NCBI GenBank assembly: GCA_900404475.1
Contig: OUQQ01000491.1
Span: 1 to 15,910 of the forward strand
Source of the DNA: Spongospora subterranea
Taxonomy: Eukaryota > Endomyxa > Phytomyxea > Plasmodiophorida > Plasmodiophoridae
Reading direction: 5' to 3'
Length of the DNA: 15,910 nucleotides
The notes beneath the pieces were generated by a model that did not search any database, was not told where the DNA came from, and saw only the letters and a list, made by a program, of their open reading frames with translations. A program made the translations under genes and the position numbers. Below are positions 1 to 7,891 of the stretch, piece after piece. Position 1 is the stretch's first letter. Each line of letters opens with the position of its first letter.

Positions 1-243
1 GGGAACGTGGAAAGGTCCAGCAAGAATCCTGGAGTGTCGATCACCCTTCATTTTTATCATAGAAACTCCCTGTGAACTTTCAGGAACAACCCAAATCTTG
101 TTGGAATCGTCGTCAGCTTTTGAACCAGAAAGATAAGGACCTCTATCCCGAAAGGGCGATGTAGCTGCGATATACCGTGCGGAAGATTGGAGACCACTCT
201 GATTTGACGTTTTATTGATAAACAACCTTCTCTCTTTAACCAT
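1..243 (-). CDS. Open frame running off the left edge, unrecognised
   Basis: A minus-strand frame begins at an ATG complementary to 241-243 and stays open for 81 codons to the window edge. Its composition is protein-like (charged N-terminus, then a Ser/Gly/Asp-rich stretch containing SGSKADDDSNKIW). The segment 62-132 is nearly identical, in the same reading frame, to a segment of the plus-strand frame at 208-675, so the two are copies of one coding fragment pointing in opposite directions. I do not recognise the family. It could be the 5' part of a gene whose body lies to the left, or a piece of a mobile element. Confidence 0.35.
   Translation of the reverse strand, partial: MVKERRLFINKTSNQSGLQSSARYIAATSPFRDRGPYLSGSKADDDSNKIWVVPESSQGVSMIKMKGDRHSRILAGPFHVP
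62..132. repeat. Inverted repeat, left arm (71 bp)
   Basis: This arm is the reverse complement of 364-434 with three mismatches (68 of 71 identical). Similarity stops abruptly on both sides. The spacer between arms is 231 bp. Both arms keep an open frame on their own strand, and all three differences change an amino acid (Glu/Ala, Val/Ala, Ser/Phe). Confidence 0.9.
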
Positions 244-675
244 CTCGTTGACGCCTTACGACGTACAATCAGACAGAATCATCCTGAAATTGTAGCGGTT
301 TTAGACGTCGGTTACGAGCCAGTGGGAGATCTTCAATCGGCAGTCGCGTCTGAAGCTTCAGTTCTTTCTGGTTCAAAAGCTGACGACGATTTCAACAAGA
401 TTTGGGCTGTTCCTGCAAGTTCACAGGGAGTTTCTAATTCAATTGGTGTTGGCTATTTGATTGTAGTAGGCCGACGTGTGCGATTCGATCCGGTTTCAAC
501 TCAACGCGCTCTCTCACCAGTCGTCGACACATTTTTTTTCTCAAATCCCTGCTCGATCGGTCTGATGATCAACAACCCTTGGTGCTGTTGCCGGGCGGGA
601 TCCATGATCACCTCGCCCATATGCTACCACAGATATGTAGATGAGCAGTATATGTCAACGCTAATGCCAAGGTGA
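208..675 (+). CDS. Open frame sharing a duplicated segment, unrecognised
   Basis: After a TGA at 205-207 this plus-strand frame is open for 155 codons to a TGA. The first 75 or so residues look coding (HPEIVAVLDVGYEPVGDL, then SGSKADDDFNKIW); beyond about 440 the composition is Cys- and Phe-rich and less convincing. There is no early ATG, so it is more likely an internal exon or a gene fragment than a whole gene. The part at 364-434 matches the minus-strand frame at 62-132. A donor near 435-480 would explain the fading signal, but none can be fixed. No function can be assigned. Confidence 0.25.
   Translation, partial: RFIDKQPSLFNHLVDALRRTIRQNHPEIVAVLDVGYEPVGDLQSAVASEASVLSGSKADDDFNKIWAVPASSQGVSNSIGVGYLIVVGRRVRFDPVSTQRALSPVVDTFFFSNPCSIGLMINNPWCCCRAGSMITSPICYHRYVDEQYMSTLMPR
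364..434. repeat. Inverted repeat, right arm (71 bp)
   Basis: Partner of the arm at 62-132, lying inside the plus-strand open frame. The high identity means the copying is recent compared with the heavily diverged inverted repeat at 5631-6656. Confidence 0.9.
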
Positions 676-916
676 TCTGGACAGCAGAGATGAACTATTT
701 GGAAAAACCCCGAAGAATCTATTCAGGTTCATCCATCAAACTAATGGGGAGAAACTGTTGCCATTGTCGTGTTCAACAGTGCATTTGACATCGGTACCAA
801 ATAACACATCATTATTGACTGGTTTACATCAACCATACTCTACGCGATGATTACGATGGCCAAAACCCGCGTGGACATCATGTCATGATGATCGTTGTAC
901 CACCTGGCTGTGTTCG
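676..916. other. No gene seen
   Basis: No long open frame and no RNA gene are apparent. It lies just beyond the 3' end of the copia fragment, where a polypurine tract and 3' LTR would be expected, but I could not identify either. Confidence 0.5.
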
Positions 917-2015
917 TTATGATATAATGGGGATTCGGGGACGAAATGTGGCAATATCAGGAATCACGTCCCGAGTCCAGTGAAGTGACAATACCCATCT
1001 CAAATTGTTCCTGTTAACACAGCTCGAACCAACCCAGGGATGAATATCGTGAAGACGTCGGCTCCTAAAAGCTATCCGTTGGTCGGCATCATTGCACCAC
1101 AGGATATGATCGGCGGGGCCGGGGCAACACGGCCCACCCAACAACAGGATCACCTTGTACTCGCATTGGTTCGTCATGAGACCCGCCGCATTGCCCGATA
1201 AGAATACCCAATCGCATTCATATTCACATCTGCCGACTGACCCTGACTATTCCTGCTGTCGTGTTTGACAGGACCCATACCCCCACCCTGTTTGGTCGAC
1301 AGGTCGCAATCCAACGCAGCACCACAATCTATGAAGGCGCCAGATGCAGTCATTGGAGCTAAAGGCTTCATTTTCACAACACGAGATGATATTCGGCAAC
1401 AGCAAATATAAAGGCGAGTACAGTATGTATTCCTAGCGGGCGTCAGCCATTGCCGTTGCTGATGCCCTGGCCGGCCTCGGCGGCAAATGGTGTGCAGCAA
1501 ATCGTGGACCATCTGGTTCACCGCACGAGACAAAACCATTGACGACGGCAGCGGGGACGGCGACGGTCCATGATCAGCCAGGACCAAATGCGGTCGGGGG
1601 GACCCCAGAACGGTGATTGTGTTCGACCCTGAATAGTTTCGGCAGAGAGAGAGGACGAAGGGGTCACGGCTTTGATAATCATTGGAACTCGTGTTGCCGA
1701 GGTGGCGCCGTTGTCCGACGTGCGACGTCGCCAGGAAACGGTGAGCGATGACGATCAAATGGGTTTGGCGAATTGATCTATGGACCGGTTGCTGGATCAC
1801 AATCATAACCTGATTGATAACGCCTCAACACATAGCCTGCGACACCATTGATTGCCTCAGGAAAACGAGCACAAGGGTGATCTCGATGTGAACAACCCAT
1901 TTGACCGTCGCCAACTGCCCCGCGCTTCTGTTGCCCAGGACCATGTCGTCAACGAATGTACGGTGGTGGGCGCAGATTGAGGGTCTTCATCTGCAGACAC
2001 ACACTGATTAAAATA
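917..2015 (-). mobile_element. Decayed Ty1/copia pol fragment (RT to RNase H)
   Basis: Read on the minus strand, the segment carries copia landmarks in the correct order. At 1942-1953 is VDDM, the heart of the reverse transcriptase catalytic motif, preceded by a Thr-Phe. At 1761-1781 is IDQFAK, like the Y-I-D-Q-L-A-K block after the RT palm. Near 1575-1620 is a block like the Arg-Pro-Asp motif, with His for Asp. At 1079-1105 is ILWCNDADQ, resembling the W-C-D-N motif of copia RNase H, and at 938-988 the tail LHWTRDVIPDIATFRP resembles the conserved Y-x-T-x-x-M-I-A-D-I-x-T-K-P-L end of the polyprotein. Frameshifts and stops separate the blocks, and the RNase H part (917-1177) is still open. 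Gag, protease, integrase and both LTRs are missing. Assignment rests on motif order, not on a database search. Confidence 0.6.
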
Positions 2016-2569
2016 CCATCAATAATGAGGCACCGAGTCTCGTTCTTTGTTTACCCCTCATCGCTTACGCCTCTGTTCGTCCTCGTCCTTTGCATCGACA
2101 CAACCTTCTTCATTCGCAATCTTTGGATAACGCCTCTCGAACACGGGCTGAGAGATGGTAGTTCCCATTGACATCGTCCTCAGCCACCCTAATTTTGAAC
2201 AGGTTATTTTTCGGGGAAGAGCAGTCAACGCGTCAATGAACAATATTTCCCATCCCGATGAGATATTGGGTAATAGACTGCATTCTGGAACGCTGAAAGG
2301 CGGTTGAAAATTCAGTTCCTTTGTCAGTCCGTGGTTGCCAATTGAGGATAATTCGCTGCAAAACCGAGTCCCCAACAACTCTGTCATTCATGGACCGATT
2401 CTCGTTCGTGGAAGAAGAAATGAAAAACTGACCCAGAAAAAAGCACACGCTTTGGAAAATTTGTAGAAACGGCAAAAAAAAAGGAATTGTGGTGTTCAAT
2501 TTAGCCCAGTCTTTATCGAAAGGTTTTACAACAGATTCCCTATTTCCATGAGATTCAGGGGCAATACTA
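2016..2569 (-). other. Coding-like minus-strand frames, not joined
   Basis: Two overlapping minus-strand frames (2058-2387 and 2233-2637) have partly protein-like composition, for example QPPFSVPECSLLPNISSGW in the first and NRESVVKPFDKDWAKLN in the second. Neither matches copia RT or integrase, so the copia homology appears to end near 2015. They may be exons or decayed coding sequence. No consistent splice model was found and no function is proposed. Confidence 0.2.
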
Positions 2570-2899
2570 TCAAAGTTGCTTTGGCAAAACCCTATTGAAA
2601 AGTGGTCCCAGACCAGGAAATTGATACGCGGTTTCATCTACAGTCAATGGAATATTGACCGTTCCACCTGTTGACTCAGAACCAATCGTCACGACGAGTG
2701 TCGGGATCAGCGTATTCAGGTGGATTCGGGTCGGCGAAACATGAGAGGTCACATAAGGGTTCGGACTTTCGCCAGCCACTGTCACAAACCGGTCATGCCT
2801 TTCTGTTTTGCCATCTTTCGGACTCGCGGACTGCCGTGGCGGCCTTGATTGCTGGCGCTGTGGTCCAATCGAATAAAACACGACACTGCGTTTTCCCAT
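2570..2899 (-). CDS. Possible minus-strand gene start, unrecognised
   Basis: A frame of 109 residues begins with an ATG at 2899. It has a basic, Gln/Pro-rich N-terminus and then a beta-strand-like section (for example IHLNTLIPTLVVTIG and TGGTVNIPLTVDE). The second half looks genuinely coding. It may continue by splicing near 2590-2610 into the frames further left. Its ATG lies only 35 bp from the ATG of secreted protein 1 on the opposite strand, which would be a very tight divergent pair, so one of the two starts may be wrong. The family is not recognised. Confidence 0.3.
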   Translation of the reverse strand: MGKRSVVFYSIGPQRQQSRPPRQSASPKDGKTERHDRFVTVAGESPNPYVTSHVSPTRIHLNTLIPTLVVTIGSESTGGTVNIPLTVDETAYQFPGLGPLFNRVLPKQL

Positions 2900-2933
2900 A
2901 TTCCTCTTGGACGTTTGTTTTGCTATTGATTCG

Positions 2934-3905
2934 ATGATGTCTATAGTTAGTCTGTTGCTATCGGTGCATGTCCTGGTCCATATCGCGTCGGTATCGGCCC
3001 ATCCCCCCACCGTATTGACACACAATTCCCTATCGGGATTCGCCCCGCCTGCTCATACCGATCAGACCCGCCCCACTGGTCTAGCGCCTTCATCGTCCAT
3101 CAGTTTCGATTGCAGAAGCCAATTTGGTGCCCTAGCGGCACGTGTCAAAAGTCGTCCCTCATCTGTCCAGGCTGCATCAGCTTTACCCGATCTTCAAAAC
3201 GTTAATTTGGACCTTAGTATTCGGAATGACGTGGGCTTCGTCCCCATCCAGACCAAACTATATAAAGTTCTGTTTGCCGGATGCCGAGCAGAAGTAGTTT
3301 CGTTGAACATGTGTCCTTCGCGGGATGGCACGAAGACATTAGAAGCGGTGGCCAGAGCTTCCATAACCAAGACGGACGCGATTAAAGATTTCAGGAAAAA
3401 TCGTGACGTTTTCCGGAAGCAATCGTCCGATTCATCGTCTTCCGAATGGATGACGGCGATGATTGACACTATCCCCGAGGCGATCGCCACACTCAATGAA
3501 GAATGTCGGAACAATCCTGATATTGTCTACGAGATCAAGAACCAGTCGCCTGCTGGCGAACAGCAATGGGTCCAGGACCCACAGCTCGACAATCGACTTC
3601 AGCGTTTATTTGAAATGTTCGCCGAGGGCGCTGCTGCTGCCAGTGGATTAAAGTTCTCAGGTTTACCTGATCACAAGCCATTTCTGACTCGTGATCTGTT
3701 GAGGTTCTTGGGTCTGTCCGGCGTTGAAGGCCTCAAGCTGATTAAGAGATATGAAACATATAAAATCGACATACATGAGGTGCTGTTGGATCGGGTTGAC
3801 GTCGACCAGATCAGCCAATACATTTATGGAATAATGGCGATGAAGATGTACCAGATTCAGCAGGATCTTCAATCGAATCGTCCTGAGCTATTCAATCGGG
3901 AATGA
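2934..3905 (+). CDS. Secreted protein 1, unknown family
   Basis: A single-exon frame of 323 residues ends in TGA. The N-terminus is a clear signal peptide: MMSIVSLLLSVHVLVHI, a small-residue stretch, and a likely cleavage after VSA near residue 22. A Pro/Ser/Thr-rich linker of about 45 residues follows, then a mostly helical body with four cysteines (DCR, GCR, MCP, ECR), enough for two disulfides. The C-terminal 90 residues are helical and end in a Gln/Asn-rich tail. No transmembrane segment or ER-retention tail is visible after the signal peptide, so export is likely. Tandem ATGs lie at 2934 and 2937; the first was taken. A longer reading from a non-ATG codon upstream would bury the signal peptide and was not used. 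It shares organisation and short motifs with secreted protein 2 (13880-15052). Function unknown; a lineage-specific secreted or effector-like protein is an inference. Confidence 0.8.
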   Translation: MMSIVSLLLSVHVLVHIASVSAHPPTVLTHNSLSGFAPPAHTDQTRPTGLAPSSSISFDCRSQFGALAARVKSRPSSVQAASALPDLQNVNLDLSIRNDVGFVPIQTKLYKVLFAGCRAEVVSLNMCPSRDGTKTLEAVARASITKTDAIKDFRKNRDVFRKQSSDSSSSEWMTAMIDTIPEAIATLNEECRNNPDIVYEIKNQSPAGEQQWVQDPQLDNRLQRLFEMFAEGAAAASGLKFSGLPDHKPFLTRDLLRFLGLSGVEGLKLIKRYETYKIDIHEVLLDRVDVDQISQYIYGIMAMKMYQIQQDLQSNRPELFNRE

Positions 3906-4166
3906 GTCCAGTATTCATGGGTGTTGCCCTTTATCATCATCATGCCCAACACCCCCATTTCATCAATACAATCAGTTCGTTATATTCCCAATATATCAAC
4001 CAAATCCTCCATTATTCCATGTCATTACCCTCTATCTATGGTTTCAAAGTGGTTTACGCCATTTGACAGTCTGTCGATTTTTTCTATTGATTTCTATTTC
4101 GTCTCATCAATATCGCCCTGATAGTAAATCACCTGTCAGAGTGTTAGCCATTTTTAATGATGACGC
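3906..4166. other. AT-rich 3' flank, no gene seen
   Basis: The sequence downstream of secreted protein 1 is AT-rich. The open frames in it are short, Ile/Ser/Phe-rich and not protein-like. No clear AATAAA signal directly follows the stop. Confidence 0.5.
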
Positions 4167-5209
4167 CAAACATGCCAAGCCACTGCCGCCTTGTAAATCT
4201 GCTGGCCATCCGCAAGGTCTTCATGGGTCTTTCCGCTTTCGTTCACGAAAATACCGCCCTGATATATATCCGGCGAACGTGTGTACGGCTGCCTGGACCT
4301 TTGTCATGGCTTTTTGCCGCCTGCTGGGTGCGGTAGGTCGGGCGAACTGTTAACCACCGACCTCTTCCAAAGGAGTGGTCCATCCGCTGTCACCGATTTA
4401 TGTCTTGGCCCTTAACCGGATTTTCGAAAATCAACACTCCGAACGTTGGCCATCCAACGCCTCCGCCTTCCACCATTTTTTCAGTTTGAACAGGTTAGGC
4501 AGCGATTGACATAAAGCAACGGCATAACCGGGACCGGGGTCAGGCGATCGAAAATCGCAGGCTAATTTAGATGAGCCCGACGGGGCAACTTCTGCCGGAT
4601 TCCTGGATTGTTTTGGGTTTAGGCAGAACCCGGTGAAGATGCTCTTGAATCGCTGCATAACCTGATCAGACTGATCATATGGGGACAGGCAAAGGACGGA
4701 TGACTTCAAACAACGGTCCGCTTCGCCGCGTCTGGGTGTCGACTGCCGAACCCCGATCAACGGCAGTCGGTGACGTTCTGGGCGGATTGCCACACCCTTT
4801 GGAAGACGTCGGCGACCAATTCCCCCGATATCAACCGCACACAGCACCATCAGCCGGGTATGACACCCTGGCCATGTCTACATTCAAGTTTCTCGACCGG
4901 TCAGCATCAGCCCCTCGTCGTCTGATGGCGCAGCTGATGCCAGTTAATCCAAGATCCCGACAAGTATCTGTCCAATACTGCATCCGATTTACCCTCGTCA
5001 TGGAAAATGAAGGGAATACCAGGATTTGCAATTAAACCGCCTGCCAATTTCGACAGATGCGATATATTGAATAGTCCAAGCTCTTTGTCGAGTGGAAACG
5101 ACTTCCTAAACCTGGGAATTTGATAATGAATTTTACTGCGCCTCATCAGCACCTGGAAATCGACGACGTCTGGTTTATTCCAAAGCCTCAATACATGTGG
5201 TTTCTTCAA
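4167..5209 (-). pseudogene. Minus-strand coding-like segments, broken or multi-exon gene
   Basis: Several stretches in different minus-strand frames look coding. From right to left: 4907-5209 (a 100-residue frame with LRLWNKPDVVDFQVLMRRSK and GGLIANPGIPFIFHDEG); about 4770-4850 (SGELVADVFQRVWQSAQNV); 4431-4720 (PYDQSDQVMQRFKSIFTGF, later LPNLFKLKKWWKAEALDG); about 4310-4410 (SVTADGPLLWKRSVV); and 4167-4310 (DIYQGGIFVNESGKTHEDLA, ending IYKAAVAWHVWRHH and a stop). The last two share one frame, broken by a TGA. One plausible 59-nt intron follows the HDEG codons at about 5005 (GTAAAT to TCAG), but the next frame closes quickly. Either this is a gene with short introns that could not be fully resolved, or a decayed one. 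The family is not recognised. Confidence 0.3.
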
Positions 5210-5630
5210 ATCCCCCCTCTCGCCAGGGACCTAGAGAACACCTCCATTGTAGTGTTGATGTCATCGTCAATGTGACCTTGTTGTCTCATGACAGATTAGA
5301 TTCCGAATCAGGTTCCTCGAATTATATGCAAATTCAAGAACAATATCATGACGTGAAACTCTTCACCACCATTTCGAGCAAAAAAAAAATATGAACCTTA
5401 ATGGCTCTATGATCAACTACCTAGATGAATTGGAGTCGATGCAAAACCCAGTATGGACTTGATGACTGCTGGAATCAATGTATACGTGTATTTGGCACAT
5501 CGTCGGTATAATTACAGTAGAGATAATATAATAATTATTCGTGTCAGGAGATTTAGCGCCAGGAAGTGGTGCGGAGGACTGGCCCACAGTCATCCATGGA
5601 TACACTCTCGGCTTCTCGTGAACCTCCTCA
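5210..5630. other. No gene seen
   Basis: AT-rich sequence with a poly-A run near 5380-5390. A short minus-strand reading upstream of the 4907-5209 frame (around 5220-5295) looks mildly coding, but no start or splice join could be supported. Confidence 0.4.
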
Positions 5631-6070
5631 GCCAATGAATCCAGGACCGACCAACAACGGATTCGTTTCCAACGCAAATTTTGATTTTCCATCGTTTTGA
5701 TAAGGATGGAGCGTTCATTATCGTTTGTTTATACTTTAAAGACGACCAACTTCTTGTTGGGACGCTACAGTTGAGGTGATCCCTCATACACATGCCAGAA
5801 TCTGGATGAATCTGTGGCCGTTGATGGGGTTTTCGACGGAAGGGAAGAAGTAATGAGTGTGGCTAGTGTATATCGTGTGTCGGTGCTCAACAGATGAAGC
5901 AAATAGTCGATCGCCTCGCAGTTGAAGATCGCTCCAAACCAGCTCAAAAAATCTGGGCAAAAGCCAGCAGACTCATATCGGCAAGTTAATCAACTTGTCA
6001 AGTGCAAACTATGACAAAGGCTGCAGTTATGAACAGAGACCAAAAAAAGACCGGTGGGCGCTCTGCTGAC
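5631..6070 (+). mobile_element. FLYWCH/Mutator-like fragment, left arm of large inverted repeat
   Basis: This is the left arm of an imperfect inverted repeat whose partner is 6158-6656. Read on the plus strand it holds scattered pieces of a FLYWCH-type transposase N-terminus. A block with CWDATVEVIPHTHA (about 5753-5800) fits the Cys and His-x-His end of a FLYWCH zinc finger, and an ATG frame at 5894-5989 (MKQIVDRLAVED, then SKPAQKIWAKAS) resembles the helical segment that follows FLYWCH fingers in Mutator-like transposases. Frameshifts and stops break the reading, so the copy is dead. The family call rests on motif spacing only. Confidence 0.45.
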
Positions 6071-6157
6071 ATTTTCCGATCCATCAAGGAGCCTGAGCTT
6101 GTGTTGACGACTGACCGTTTCGAATAATTTGTCCACTACAAATGAATTGAGACGGTT

Positions 6158-6656
6158 GTCAGCAGCGCCCACCGGTGTTTGTCAATTGGATACTTGTTGA
6201 TAACCGCAGCCTTTGTCATTGTGTGCGCTTGACAAGTTGGATAACTTGCCGATATGAGTTAATTGGATTCGGCCCAGATCTGTTGCGCTGGTTTGGAGCA
6301 ATCTTCCACTGCGAGGCGAACGACTATGCGCTTCATGAGTTGAGCACCGACAATCACGATAAGCCGTCCAACGGTATACGTTAGCCACACTCATTACTTT
6401 CTCCATTTTGTCGAAAACCCCATCAACGGCAACAGATTCACTCGGATTCTGGTACTTGTATGAGGGATCAACTCAACGGTAATGACGGCAGGAGACGTTT
6501 CGGCAGTGCCCCGACAAGTAGTCGGTCGTAGTTGGCTCGCTCTATAGTGTAAACAGCGATTGAATTAACTCGTCCATCCTTACGAAAACGATGGAAAACC
6601 GAATTTCTTGAGTTGAAAACGAAGCCGTTGCTGTTTTGGGCCCTGGATTCATTGGC
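6158..6656 (-). mobile_element. FLYWCH/Mutator-like fragment, right arm of large inverted repeat
   Basis: Reverse-complement copy of 5631-6070, roughly 80 percent alike by eye and longer through small insertions. Read on the minus strand it keeps a frame with VFHRFRKDGRVNSIAVYT (about 6540-6610), like the middle of a FLYWCH finger, and the same helical block (MKRIVVRLAVED, then SKPAQQIWAE) around 6280-6335. Putative zinc-binding cysteines are replaced. The two arms keep the same amino-acid reading in this block despite many nucleotide changes, so the ancestor was coding. The spacer is 6071-6157. Confidence 0.45.
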
Positions 6657-7061
6657 AGCAAAGAACCGTAAATTTGATCAAAAATACGATATTCGTATTC
6701 ATGCCAAGATGTTATCATCATTGATACAGACGCAGGTTAATGTTGGAATCGGTTCCCGGCGTCGCCACACCAATCAATAGTCAGTACACAACACATCGTG
6801 TATTTTTTCAGAAATGTTATTTCAAATTTCGGATTTAAAATTAACTGGTTTTGCATTCGGAGCACGCTCCTATTACAGGAAAGTAGAACTGAGATACGAT
6901 TAAATGGTGATCAGGTCGAGCAGCATTTGTGTGTGTTTTGCCAACATTGTCGTGTCGTGCAGCGACGGACACCGTCACGGACTCCGTCGCAGGCAGAATT
7001 GTGCTTGATCGATCTCCTGGGGACAATCCTGACCAGGGCAAGGTAGTTTTCATCGCGAGCC
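6657..7061. other. 5' flank of the NOP16 gene, no gene seen
   Basis: No convincing frame or RNA gene. A 7-bp inverted repeat (CGACGGA to TCCGTCG, about 6963-6990) lies some 75 bp before the NOP16 start. The sequence is AT-rich to about 6900 and becomes GC-rich towards the gene. No clear TATA box could be assigned. Confidence 0.4.
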
Positions 7062-7589
7062 ATGGCCAAGAAATCGACTCGCCGATCCCGGATGGTGCCG
7101 GTCTCGACCGTATCTCGCCTGCGCCGTGAGAAGAGCAAGCTGAGGAAACGGGACGACGCCAAACCGCTCTGCTTCGGTTCGGTCATCATCGAGAACTGGG
7201 ATCCCAACGCCAACATCAAGGACAACTACCAGCGATTGGGTCTTTGTCGCGATCCGAACAAACAATCGCTGGCGAAGATCGCCAGAAGAGAGAAGCTTAG
7301 ATTGGCGGGCGATCTTGACAATGAAGTCGAGGCGACCGTCGATGACGCGAACGAGTCCCCAATCACTGACAGGTTGCTGGAGCTGCAAGCGAATCCCCCC
7401 AGGCAGCAACCGGCGCTGCCGTCGTCGATGCCGTGCCACGAACAGGCGCTGATCGGGGAGCTGGTGAGGAAATACGGGGCTGAGGACCTGGAGGCGATGG
7501 CCAAGGATCGCAAACTGAATCCATGGCAGAAGACGGGCGCCCAACTCAGGAAACGGGTTCAGCTCTATCTGCATTTACAACAACTGTAA
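7062..7589 (+). CDS. NOP16: Ribosome biogenesis protein NOP16
   Basis: A single-exon gene of 175 residues, close to the usual NOP16 length of about 170-230. NOP16 is a nucleolar factor for 60S ribosomal subunit assembly in eukaryotes. The N-terminus is strongly basic (KKSTRRSR, residues 3-10; RREKSKLRKR, 21-30), fitting nucleolar targeting and rRNA binding. Residues 45-66 carry the family block: NWDPN, then NYQRLGLCRDPNK, matching the W-D followed by N-L-x-x-x-G-L-x-x-D-P-N pattern. Residues 126-172 form the conserved C-terminal helix pair, with LVRKYGAEDLEAMAKDRKLN and then TGAQLRKRVQLYL. The middle (70-125) is variable, as in other members. The start ATG sits in a strong context (gccATGG). 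The stop is TAA. It converges on the coiled-coil gene. The nearest alternative is a generic basic nucleolar protein, but both family blocks are in the right order. Confidence 0.9.
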   Translation: MAKKSTRRSRMVPVSTVSRLRREKSKLRKRDDAKPLCFGSVIIENWDPNANIKDNYQRLGLCRDPNKQSLAKIARREKLRLAGDLDNEVEATVDDANESPITDRLLELQANPPRQQPALPSSMPCHEQALIGELVRKYGAEDLEAMAKDRKLNPWQKTGAQLRKRVQLYLHLQQL

Positions 7590-7625
7590 ATTTCAGGGAA
7601 TGGTCTCTCTCTATCTTATACAGTC

Positions 7626-7667
7626 ACACTCTATTTTATCGTTATGACACTCTATTTTAACGTTATC
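7626..7667. repeat. Tandem 21-bp duplication 3' of NOP16
   Basis: Two adjacent 21-bp units (7626-7646 and 7647-7667) match at 19 of 21 positions and share ACACTCTATTTTA. They lie 37 bp after the NOP16 stop, probably in its 3' UTR, between two convergent genes. Confidence 0.85.
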
Positions 7668-7891
7668 CCGAGTCTGCGGATTCGTTCGTCTTTCGATCGA
7701 TGGCGCTCTAGCTCATTTATTTCCAACACGGCGTTCGAACCTGCGATCCAACATACAGTATTTTCTGTAAATTCAACGGTCTTCCGCAGCAAATTTTGTA
7801 TGAGATCAGGTGCATTGGTTAGCGATGTTTTCAGCGTTCGACTGGATTAGCGGTGATCGATCTGTGCTGTTATTGATTCCTACGAGTCTGA

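Noticed and set aside
1174..1806. A 210-residue minus-strand open frame as an intact gene
   Set aside because: Its landmarks match copia RT only when several frames are combined, and the middle has unlike-protein composition. It is part of the decayed element rather than a separate gene.
7050..7574. A 174-residue minus-strand frame antisense to NOP16
   Set aside because: It is the shadow of the GC-rich NOP16 coding sequence; the sense strand has clear family motifs.
7720..7760. A tRNA suggested by a GGTTCGAAC-like T-loop on the minus strand
   Set aside because: The flanking bases do not form a five-pair T stem, and no matching anticodon or acceptor stem is present.
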